From Phoronis australis (Eukaryota; Phoronida; Phoronidae), in the NCBI GenBank assembly GCA_002633005.1, contig NMRA01000117.1:631653-664342 (forward strand): a stretch of 32,690 bases of DNA, in the 5' to 3' direction. Both the position numbers and the translations under genes were made by a program. This document shows positions 10,003-22,000 of this stretch, in pieces. How positions within the stretch are numbered: position 1 is the first letter of the stretch; each line of letters begins with the position of its first letter. Under the pieces are notes generated by a model, which saw nothing but the letters and a program-made list of their open reading frames with translations, did not search any database and had not been told where the DNA came from.

Positions 10003-13000
10003 CTGAAATAAAAACAATTCATGGTTCTCATTTATCTAACACACCGCAGTTTATTTATTTGAAACAACAGGATTGTTCCCTTTGCTACCTAGGTGCTTTA
10101 CATTTGTTTTGGAGTGGCATTAATATTGCAGCAGGAGGAGTTTAAGTAAAACGTGTACAGGGAACATTCAAAATACAAACCATCCGCACAGCGAGAGCAG
10201 GAAAGCATCTCCCACTTGACTCAATTTCTAATTCTGGAATTGACAGGGATGAAACAAATAACTTTCATTCATGGACATTTCTAGATGTTAAGCATTTTCA
10301 TGTGAATCAGTTGATTATCCTACCACACAACAAAGGTAATTTGATGCCATGACAGTAACATCTATAAAAAAACGCTGGAAATTCTCAATTAGCAATGCAC
10401 CAAGAGCGCAGAGTGCACTCGATCCATCAACTACTCTATCGCCACCCACCAATAAAGAGTTCTATTTCATTACGTCGGCTAGTAGACAAAGGAGTACTTT
10501 GAGTCTGTCTACTGCACACTACCCAGGGCCACAGGAGGTTGAGTGTCCGCGTCCTGGTCACAGAGTCACAGGTTTAATCCCACTGGACCCCCTTGCTAGA
10601 CCCTTCAGTCAGGTCTCCAGCTCCTCAGCTCACTCTTAATTTGTGTATATGACTATGGTTTCAGATATTTGGTGCAATGGGCCCGACTACCACACGAATC
10701 AGACCACCAGCACAATTTTTAGGGCCACAGGGATATGTCCTCAAAACTTTTACAATTCTAGTTTTGAATTATGCTGTGTATATAAAATGTCAGCAACAAT
10801 GACCTGGCATTCCCCAACAGCTCTTGCCTTTTACAGGTCTAACACTTATCAAAATATTAAAAGGAATTAAATCTTCTCTGTGAAGATAATGTTCATTCAT
10901 TAAGAAAAATAATGATTCTAAGGAAGCTCACTCTCAGCCATTTGGTTTGCATTATAAACTTGGCCTGCTTCACAGCTGCTTGTACTTTGTCAATAGATTT
11001 GAAAAAGAAACGCTGTTATGAAGAGGCCCATTTATCAAGAACTCTGATCAAAGGTCATATTATGCAGAGTAGTCATAACTTCACAGCATTAAAACAATGG
11101 TAACAATAAGTTGACATATCATGGAGTAAAATCGGTGATTTTGAAGTGTTTGAACTTTGAAACTCAGGTTAAGGTAATTTTTACCCAAAAAATATAGTAA
11201 AAATAGCTGTGTTAGAATTGGGTTCTCTTGCAACCATTGAAGCATGGTTTTAGTAACTATATGAACCGTAGTAGATAATTGCTGCAAGTTGTGATGCCGG
11301 ACAAAAGACTGTGAGAACACTCAAAATGGAGTAGACTAAGACCTGGATTTAGCCTAAGTTTAGGAACCATTGCTGTGTGGACTTGAAACGAAAAATACTT
11401 TTTTGTAATGAACTTAACTGAGTTTGAATAAAGGTACTTCTACAAGGCCCACCTTCTTGTTTAACATTTGGTTCAATAACGCTGTCACCACAAGGTAAAG
11501 TTACATCACCCCCGGTGTCACTATGTTTGCCTGGGTCTCCAACCTTGGCAAATTCTGCCAATTCTTGCCGACATTCATCAAAGTTCTCTCTGTTGATATC
11601 AACAGTCAGTGATACTGCTTCTGCAGGGAACTGCTGTTTTATCTCTGGCATGAAAAGAGCGCTGGTCAGAATGATTTTCAGCTGCCCACTATCGTATAGT
11701 GCCTGGAGATGTTCCATGTATGACAGGGTCAGCGGCGCAAGAACAATCACAACACTCCCCCTTCTGACGTCTGTGCAGACGATGCCGCGTAACTCCTTCA
11801 AATTGTTAAGAATATTCTTTGCCTCTTCGCCTCGTTGAATCATGGCATCCATGATTTTCGGTGCCATGTCAAGGAACACTTTCTCACCATGAGAAGGGGA
11901 CATGTTCACCTGCACATTGCAGTGGGCTTGAATTTCACCTGGAGTGACAAAATAATTATGCTTATAGTGAAACCCGATAAAATATAACAAAATAAAGAAC
12001 TGAATGAATACAAAACAGAGATAGTAAATCAGATCTTCATCGGGACAATGTTAAACGATTAACATTAATCTTAACTTACAATAGAGCTTAAATTACGTTA
12101 AACATCATGTCCAAATTATCGACTCTTACGGTACTCAATTAAAAATACAGATCCAGCAAGTTTGACCTTATTTCTACATACCTGCCAAGCATTATCAACA
12201 CAAGGGTTGTGATTATCACAGAAACTGTCCCAATATCTTTCACACCTAACTTGTAAGTCCGTTTCACAACTAAGGTGATCAGCTGCCATGTTGGATACAA
12301 ATTGGCAATCCTAATCAATTCTTGCTAAGAACAGTGCAGAAGTTTGCAAAGGACAATTAAAGATACAAGATATAACCAAACAGCATGCAGAGCATTAAGA
12401 AACTTACCTTTATGTCTGTATCTCATTGGCCTCAGTTTTGGTTTAGGTGGCACTATGGTTCTTTTTCTATTTCTTGTTTTAAGTGGGTTTTCATAGTTTT
12501 TCTCTTCTTCAAATAAAGCTGTAAAATAAATATTAATTGTTTGAACATACAACACAACATCAAACTGTATTATTACAAATCATGAAATCATTGTAACAAA
12601 ATCCAAATGAGAGGAGAGAACTAGGTACATTATTTCTTGCCAGTCACCCACATTTTTACTTTATTTTTTTAATCCAGAACCCATAATTTTTTTACAATGG
12701 AATGCGACCACAGATAATTTCCTACAGAAAATGCCTTGCCAATAAATTACTGATCAGAAATTTTGCAAATTAAGGAGACTGGTCTTTCCAACCGAAACTT
12801 CAGGTTTAGATGCACAATTCCATTAATTTTTTCATGTAATGCAATTTTGCAATGTAGTCTCAGCTATGCACAGATTAACAATATAGAATAACCTTGTTGA
12901 AATTCTATGGCTGGCGGGTTTGAAATCATTCAAACCTAACTTAAAGCCAAACTTCAAGGGAATTTTGTTATTTTAGGTCTATTGGTTAACGAGATAGTCC

Positions 13001-16000
13001 TAGTAAAGCATTAGCAAAAATAAAAAAACGCGAGTTGATCACTCAAATGTAGGCCCATGAAATAATAGGTGAAGCTGTTTTTTTCGTGCCATATTGCATC
13101 ACCGCAAGATCCCAGCACAAACAACAAAAGGTTGAAAACAGTTGTATTGAATAGGGGTCAGAATAAAACACCATTGCATGTGGGTGTTATTCGCAGCTGT
13201 TTGAATTTAAAGGTGATTCTAGCGGTGACAAAAACAAAAGCAAGCCAACAATTTGTAACATTTGTCAATTTATGACAGTGATGGGCTCAGAGCAATGCTC
13301 TTAACATACTGTAGGAATCAAATTTACAGGTGTAACCATTCAAGGTGTGCTTTAAGCCGCAATCTAAGAATTTTTTGTGACAGCGGGACTTAGTGCGAAA
13401 TACACCCAACCAATGAGGAAGACAATCAACCTCAAACTATACTTACTGAAAGCTACTTCTTTTTTAGGAATGGAACATGTGAAATTTCCCATCCGGTTTC
13501 TCTGTTTGTATTTCATCATATTGTTAGAGTTTATTTTGAACTTTTCAATGGTTTCTGAAACAAAATATCCAATATAAAACAATGCAAAAGTTAAACACTT
13601 TAATCAATTCACCTCAACGACTCGTATTAGTTAATTGGTAAAAAAACCTAAATTGGAGTTTTTGAACTTACATACTGTTGATGAAAATTAGAGACTCCCA
13701 TAACAATCTAAATAATTTATTAAATTTCTTTCCTTTTATTAACAACAATTAATTCTCAGTTAAATTTGCCACCTGAGGTTTCAGTACATGTGGAATTAAA
13801 AAAATCAAACTGTTTTTGTTGGCATTCTCAAATAAAGGGAGAGAATTTTTTTCTGTAAACAAGGATCCCTCCAGTACTGTGCAGAACAGTTTAGAGTATA
13901 CATGCCACTTGTTTCACTTATCAGCACATCTTCCGAAAATACAGCAAACAATACTGTAGTAATTTTTTCACTTGACCCCTTCTCATTAGTCTTGTGAAAA
14001 ACCGGCAAAGCTGAACTGACAGGCTTGTCATTTTATGTATCAAAAGCAAGGCTGGCAATTGGCTGATTCTGAGGTCAAATGGTAGATGGAGTCACCATTT
14101 GGCATGTTGGCACTTAACTTCCATGGTTTTTACAAGGGTGGAGCCTGATTCTGTGTAAAATAAAGAATAAACAAAAAAGTCTCAGACAAAATGAACTCAC
14201 CACAAGATCAGAGCCCAAGATCCAATTATTCTGATCTCAGACTTGACTCAGACTCATAACTTAGCCAGTCACGTCAAATTATTCGAGAGCAAACTTAAAA
14301 GTTTACTCGAAGCCTGCCATGTAATTTATCAATTTTCGAATCCAGCTTCGAATACAGAAATGAGACCACCGGGCCTAGACTACAAACAGCTAATGTTGTT
14401 ACCCAAAGCTTTCTTGATGTTCATCTTAGTCAACACCTCAGTCAGCTTGCTCTTGCTGGCCCGACCCTTATTGAGTCTTGCCCACTTTTCAAGCACTGTT
14501 GTGGCATACTTTGACGGTCGGTCAAATGGTATCACATGAACATCACTGATGTCTTCATCTGTCAGACCTAGCTCATAAGCCAGCTCCTTCCATCGGCTGT
14601 GTATATGGGGTGCAACATAGCGAAACAGTGACGACACACCTGTTTTATTAAGCAAAGCACAAATCTAAGTGAGACACATATCCAAATGTAGGACACAACA
14701 GAAATCAATAATAACTATGTGGTATTAAATTATTTTTGTTTTACGCTTCAAATAATAATTATTAGCAACTTTTAGTGACTAAGAGCATAGTTAGTACATC
14801 ATTTCACATATATAACTAAACACTTGGAATGAGCTGCAATTATCATAATTAATATGTACTTGGTCAATACCAAGTACCCATTGTTTCCTATCCGTAATGA
14901 ACATGAACATGAACATAACATATAACAAGAGTAAGAGTAACATTGACATGTGTCCAAATGGCAGACACAACACTGGTGAAGTTCAAATTGAGTCATGCTC
15001 ATCATAATAGGAACAGGTCTTGCAATGACCAGTGACAAAGAGGAATTTTTTCCAGGTGATGTATCGTTGCACAAACACATAGGCTTGTGGGACAGAAATA
15101 TTGTTTGCGTTATAACACTTTATTGAAATAAACGATTTTGCATAAAATCAAAATGATGACAAAAAGAGATGAAAAAAGAGGAAAATGGAAATCGAATAAG
15201 AGGAAATTTAAATCAAAAAGAGGCAATTCTCTTAAAAGATGAAAATTCCAATCCCTGTAGAAATGGAATGATGATTCTTCAAGGGATAGGCAGATAGAGA
15301 CTGGGTAAATACGATAAGTGAACACTCGTAACATTGCCCTAGGCGGATACAAAAAATTATCAAAATGGCCACAAGGTACGCAGAACATGCCAAAAACGTA
15401 CAAGTGGTGTTTTCTTCTTATACAAATACATCGTCAAACTTAACAAGTTCCATCAAAGCATTCGGTAGTTATAGACACAGATGCAAAAGGTAAATTGACA
15501 AGAGAGGGCATGGTAATTCTCATAAAGATTTATCGAGGACTTGGCAAATATAAAAGCAAATGCAAAAAATAAACTTGCCACCACATGACATAACAATAGA
15601 AAAATTTGTCTGAAAGAAGTTTAGGAGACGCAGGTGTTGACAGCATGCAGCTGGACGTCAAGACTCATAATAATAATAATGCGTATTGAAGTGCATAAAA
15701 CGCACAACAATTGCAAACTACAAAGAAGCATGAAGTCGACTTACTTGGAAGAGGAACCAGCTCTGCTTTAGAAAATGTCTTAAAACCATTTTCTTGTTTC
15801 ACTGAAAGAAAAAGAACCAAACCATTACTCGTTAGTCATTGTGGCAGCAAACAATCTTTTACGAACATGAAACAATTACCAAAATACAACTAACTTCCCA
15901 CGAACAGAACCTGAAATATGAAATATAACCTGGACCAACTGGGCAGTTTAGACCACAGACCTCTGAACTGTATTTGCAGCACCCCTACACAGACATCACA

Positions 16001-19000
16001 AGTCACATGACCTCCACGCTGCTACAGTGAGTAATACCTTTGTTTGCCTGAGTAAACCCAGAGTTGACTCTATCATTTGGTGTTCGCATAAACTGTGCTT
16101 TGGCTTCGGACCTAACTGATGAATTATGGGACATCTCCAATACATATTCTTCATCGCTCCCTTCTTCTTCCAGGTCTTCATAGACGTCATCTTCAACAGC
16201 ATTCTACAGATCATGAAATTCTTTAAACTTGAGCACTTGGTGAAAATCAAACAAGTAAATAATCTTAACAATGATAGGAAGACAGGAAGAATACAACTAA
16301 GTTACAAGATTTTCATCATGTATGCATCATGGTCAAGTTTTCCACTGAGACCAGTCACCACAATTTGTGTGACCATCAGCCTAACTCGACATAACAGAAA
16401 GGAAATAACCTGGGAAGCCCACTTGTCCAAATTCAATGGACAAGAGGAATAGTCTTCACTGGAATACAGCTTGCCCAAGACCTAGCACTGCAGCCAGATC
16501 AAAATCCTATTGCCACACAATACACGTTTACTTAGAGTTAATCAACTGTTTTACCACACCGGCACTTGCGTAACGTTTTGCTGCCCTATAAGGTGAGCAA
16601 CTACATGGTAAAGATCAGAGTTATAAGAGGAGATCCTTGCACGGATGTAATATGTTGTGTTTCTAATAGTTGTACAGTAAATAATACATTTCACCATCCA
16701 CTGGCTGACAACTTCTATTAATATCCAGGTGAAATGCAGTCAAAATACTGTGACGAAAGTGGCACACCACGGAATGCAAAACTGTAGCATGCCATGTATA
16801 TTAGGCAGTGAGAATTGAGGAGTACTCGGGTTAGCACAAGTCAACAAGGGGGCTAATTTGCTATGGAGTACTTGTGTTATCTCGCATAGAATATATACAT
16901 TGAAAATCACAGTGAGATTTTGTTAAATTTCAAACTGCACAACATTAAATCGGATCTTTGCGGCTTGACCCAAGTGTATTCAATGTCAATACAGAGGCAC
17001 AGGTGTACATTTCAACACTTCACAAGCCCTGAGTGAACTATTCTTGGACATCCTGCATTATATTTCCCAGTGAAACAAATGTCTTGAAACCCAACCAACA
17101 GACTAATTAAAATTCATCAAGAGAGGTAATATAAGATACTTCAGTGTCAAAGCATGTCTTACTAACCAAGTACTGTTCTTCTGACAAGTTAACTTGTTCA
17201 ACATCACTATCATCAGCCGATTCACTACTTGTGTCCGACTCCGATGACTCATCATCATCACTTTCCTCAGATGCTGTTTCCAAATCATTCACCGACAGTT
17301 TCCTGGAAACTGGTTTACGAGCTGGGAACACATTTGGTAGACTGTTCGATTGTCTCAACCTTGCTCTGGGCCCTACGGAGAAATTCACAAGTTTGTAGAA
17401 ACTTGCCAAGTAGAATAAATAAGTACAAAACGCTGTATCCACTATACAGTTGAGAACGAATATCGGACTAATGAGAAATATAAAAATAATCGTTCAGCCT
17501 CAAACTGAGTACAACTAGGGTCTAGGTTTAACTTGATGTATCCAAAAACGAAACTAATATATGATATTTTCAGTTATACGAGCTCAAGATAACAGACTGT
17601 TTTTCTAGGCCAGAGTTCATTCACCACGATTCATGCAGACAAGTGTCTAGCTAGTCCAAGTTGGTACCTGACCCTTAGATTTGAACTGCAATGTTGAGTA
17701 AAAATTACAATTATGAGTTCTTACTCCTTAATGCTAAGGTTATCAAGAGAAAATTAAAATCATACAGCCATCAACCCAAACGGTATTTGAGCACAGAATA
17801 ATAGACATTTATCTTGAGTTCCCACAAAAGTTGAACGGAAAATGGGTCAAAGGATTTAAATTTTGAGATATAACCATCTTAGTTGGTAGCTGTGAAACCT
17901 GCCAACAATATCAGCGATCTCAAAGGAGCCATTCGAATCAATCAGCCAAGACGTACCAAATGTGCCATGGCACACTCTCAGTGCTGACTTATTTCAACTA
18001 GACGGCTGTGAATACCTTCTCATTGCAGACTACTCCACACGCTATCCTGTACTCCACAAGCTGGCAACCAACACGTCAAGCCATACCATCACCAAACTAA
18101 TGATCGAAACCCTTGGAATGTTTGGAATTCCAAATTCCATCATCACAGACAATGGCCCCCAGTTTATAGGCAAACCATTTAAAGAGCTCATGGCCAGCTC
18201 ATGGCCAGATATGGGATCAGCCACGTTACTTCCTCCCCACACCATCCACAGTCCCATGGCTTCATTGACAGGATGGTGGATGTCGTGAAAGCGCTGTTAA
18301 AAAATCACCAAACGACATAGACAATAACCTTCTTCAGTACCAAACAACTCCCCAAGGTGCAAACTCCCTATCACCTGCTGAACTACTTTTTGGATGCAAA
18401 CTTGGCGGGAGCCTCCCCAAGTACACCAACCCGAACAGCCCAAGACCTCCAGCGGCTACCATTGGTGGACGAGAACTTCCAGAACTGTCAACAAACCAAC
18501 TCATCTACTATCAAGACGTAGCCAAGAAGGATTGGATCCCTGGCATCGTAACTGGAACTGGCCCAGAGCCAAGATCATATTCTATCCAATGTAGTCCAAC
18601 AGGTCGTTTCTTGCGAAGAAATCGTTGTCATCTAAGACCATGCCACAACATAGTCAGAGTAGATAACCCCACAACCAAGAACATTGAGCCTTGTCCAACC
18701 CTACCCGATGGAGCTCAATGTCCACCAACCACACCAAATCATCCCGTGTATACAGACAAACCAGATATCAACAAAAAGGCTTAGCCTCAGTCTCAGCCTC
18801 ACACTCCAAGCAAAAGTAACCCAACTATCCAACCGGGAGTCTACGTGACGCGATCTGGTAGAGCCAGTCGACCACCTACTAAACTGAACTGTTAGATTTA
18901 CATATTTAGCTATTTAGTACTTTTCTTCCAACTACATCATACAATAAGGCACAATAATCCTTGTATGATTGTAGAGGCAGTGATAGTCCACCCACTCAGT

Positions 19001-22000
19001 GTCCAGGCAGTTAGCTGTTTGTAGATGGTGCCTCATTATATAACCATTAGTTAGTCATGACATCATTTTAATCGATCAACAAAGGTATCTGTTGCTGTAC
19101 ACTATTTCATCCAGTGGACCATTTTCACCTGAAATCCATCCGGCGACTATGGTCAGAGTTATACAGAAAGGGGGATGTCATAATATGGCACTATCCTCTG
19201 TGGACTCTACCAGTGTCTATGGACTATAATGTTATATACCCTATGTTCAAACCATGTTTCCTGTACTAGAGAGCTCCTTCTCTCTCTTCTTCCGGTCTGA
19301 GCCATATTGGAATAAACCACATGGATACTGTTTCTAGTTAATCTATGTTTGTCTAATGTCTACTACAACCATCCATATAACACCTCCCCCCAGTCCTGAA
19401 GTAAAACCTCGGTGGCCTCAAGCTCAATGCAGCTGTTTTCCCAAATGAGTACAACATCACATACGCACGAGGGTCAAACAAACTGTGCTGGCTCAAAAAC
19501 CAGTATCTTGACATGGAGACAAAAATACGCTCAGAAAACTGTTTGAAATGTACAAAGCATACCATCGTGTTCACTCAGTCAAAAAAGGTGCACCATTGGC
19601 TTATACAAGTTACAAACAACAGCTACTATAGAGTAATATTTTAGTTCCTGGCCTAACTGCATCAATAGCGTGTGTGTAATTTTACAGTTGCAGCTCTTCT
19701 CTTATTTTGCATGAATATTATCACGATATGGGAAAAACGTTACAGACCTTGCTACACCAAGACAAAGCTACGCGAGGTGCTTTTGCCTCTTACGAAATCA
19801 GAGGAGCTCTGTTGACAGCAACCTAATTAGCACCAACCAAGCAGCTAGTCAAGCTTATTCATAAAGACATGCCCGACATAATTGAGCGCATCAATCTTTG
19901 CTAAAAAGTAATGTTCCAGTAATTATTTCCAACAGATTAGGTTTATTGTATTGGAAACACAAAAGGTATGGCAATGCACTGGTGATTGGGGGTGAGTAGG
20001 GTAAATACAACTTACCGTAATCGTTCGGGTTAACGCTCTGGGCGGTTAAATTGGCGAATCCAAAAAATCGGGGGAGGGCGGTTAACTGAGCATGGGCGTT
20101 AACCCGAACGATTACGGTATATGTCATGATTGTCAAAACTGCCATTTTATTTTTTTTTCAGAAGCTGATTACTTGAAATATTGGATATGTTAGAGTATGA
20201 TCTCATATCCGAGTGAGTGCATGTGTAGGAGTAGTTCAGAGAATTAACCATTATGTAATACACCCCAAACATGAGGAATTGTAGTAAACATGTTTGTTCA
20301 GTATATCCTGTTATGATTCATGTATGTCACTATATAAGTGTATGATCGCATGGAATGTAACAGACTCAGTAGTATCAGTAGAAGAGTATGTAATAAAACT
20401 ATTATCCTCCTTCAGACTAGTATTATCCTTGGACCGCGTTCTCGCACTGTGTCGCGCATTCAACGTTCCTAACCGAAAAGAATGCCTTTCACTGCTAGCA
20501 CATCAACAGGTTATGGGCCCAGCACGGCCAGCAGTTCCAGCACTAGCGTGAGTAGAGGTTCAGGAAGACTGAGTCGGCTATGTTTTGATGGAGATGAAAG
20601 ACGGTATGAACTGTGGGAAATTAAGTTTCTCGGACATTTGAAATCGCTAGATCTGAAAGCGACAATTGAATCCGACGCGGAAACCGTCGATGATGAGAAG
20701 AATGAAGAAGCATTCTGTGAATTAGTTCAATACTTGGACGACAGAAGTTTGAACTTAATAATTCGAGATGCNTCAGCCTCACACTCCAAGCAAAAGTAAC
20801 CCAACTATCCAACCGGGAGTCTACGTGACGCGATCTGGTAGAGCCAGTCGACCACCTACTAAACTGGACTGTTAGATTTACATATTCAGCCATTTAGTAC
20901 TTTTCTTCCAACTACATCATACAATAAGGCAGAATAATCCTTGTATGATTGTAGAGGCAGTGATAGTCCACCCACTCAGTGTCCAGGCAGTTAGGTGTTT
21001 GTAGATGGTGCCTCATTATATAACCATTAGTTAGTCATGACATCATTTTAATCGATCAACAAAGGTATCTGTTGCTGTACACTATTTCATCCAGTGGACT
21101 ATTTTCACCTGAAATCCATCCGCCGACTATGGTCAAAGTTTTACAGGAAGGGGGATGTCATAATATTGCACTATCCTCTGTGGACTCTATCAGTGTCTAT
21201 GGACTATAATGTTATATACTCTATGTTCAAACCATGTTTCCTGTACTAGAGAGCTCCTTCTCTCTCTTCTTCCGGTCTGAGCTATATTGGAATAAACCAC
21301 ATGGATACTGTTCGTAGTTAATCTATGTTTATCTAATGTCTACTACAACCATCCATAATATAACACCTCCCCCCCGTCCTGAAGTAAAACCTCGGTGGCC
21401 TCAAACTCAATGCAGCTGTTTTCCCAAATGTGTACAACACCACACACGCACGAGGGTCAAACAAACTGTGCTGGCTCAAAAACCAGTAGCTTGACATGGA
21501 GACAAAAATACGCTCAGAAAACTGTTTGAAATGTACAAAGCATACCATCGTGTTCACTCAGTCAAGAAAACTGCACCATTGGCTTATATAAGTTACAAAC
21601 AACAGCTGCTATAGAGTAATATTTTAGTTCCTGGCCTAACTGCATCAATAGCGTGTAATTTTACAGTTGCAGCTCTTCACTTATTTTGCACGAATATTAT
21701 CATGATACGGGAAAAACGTTACAGGCCTTGCTACACCAAGACAAAGCTAGGCGAGGTGTTTTTGCCTCTTACGAAATCAGAGGAGCTCTGTTGATAGCAA
21801 CCTAATTAGCACCAACCAAGCAGCTAGGCAAGCTTATTCATAAAGACATGCCCGACATAATTGAGCGCATCTATCTTTGCTAAAAAGTAATGTTCCAGTA
21901 ATTATTTCCAACAGATTAGGTTTATTGTATTGGAAACACAAAAGGTATGGCAATGCACTGGTGATCGGGGTGAGTAGGGTAAATACAACTTATATGTCAT

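Larger units (their letters stand above)
18793..20187. repeat. Large duplicated block, copy 1
   Basis: Matches 20773-22087 in direct orientation, offset about 1980, differing by scattered substitutions (a few per hundred bases where I compared) and small indels. It spans the gypsy 3' end, its LTR, and about 0.8 kb of DNA beyond the LTR. Copy 1 alone carries the MITE at 20015-20117 and is interrupted at 20188 by a copia-type LTR. Confidence 0.95.

Noticed and set aside
11515-11838. 107-codon plus-strand frame
   Set aside because: Antisense shadow of the TRADD-N-like exon.
17962-18288. Treating the integrase frame as an intact gene
   Set aside because: The catalytic domain breaks into other frames within 300 bases and gag, protease and reverse transcriptase are absent, so it is a remnant.
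19353-19574. 73-codon minus-strand frame repeated at 21333-21557
   Set aside because: Its repetition is due to the duplicated block. It overlaps the LTR end and shows no conserved family signature, so duplication is not evidence of coding.
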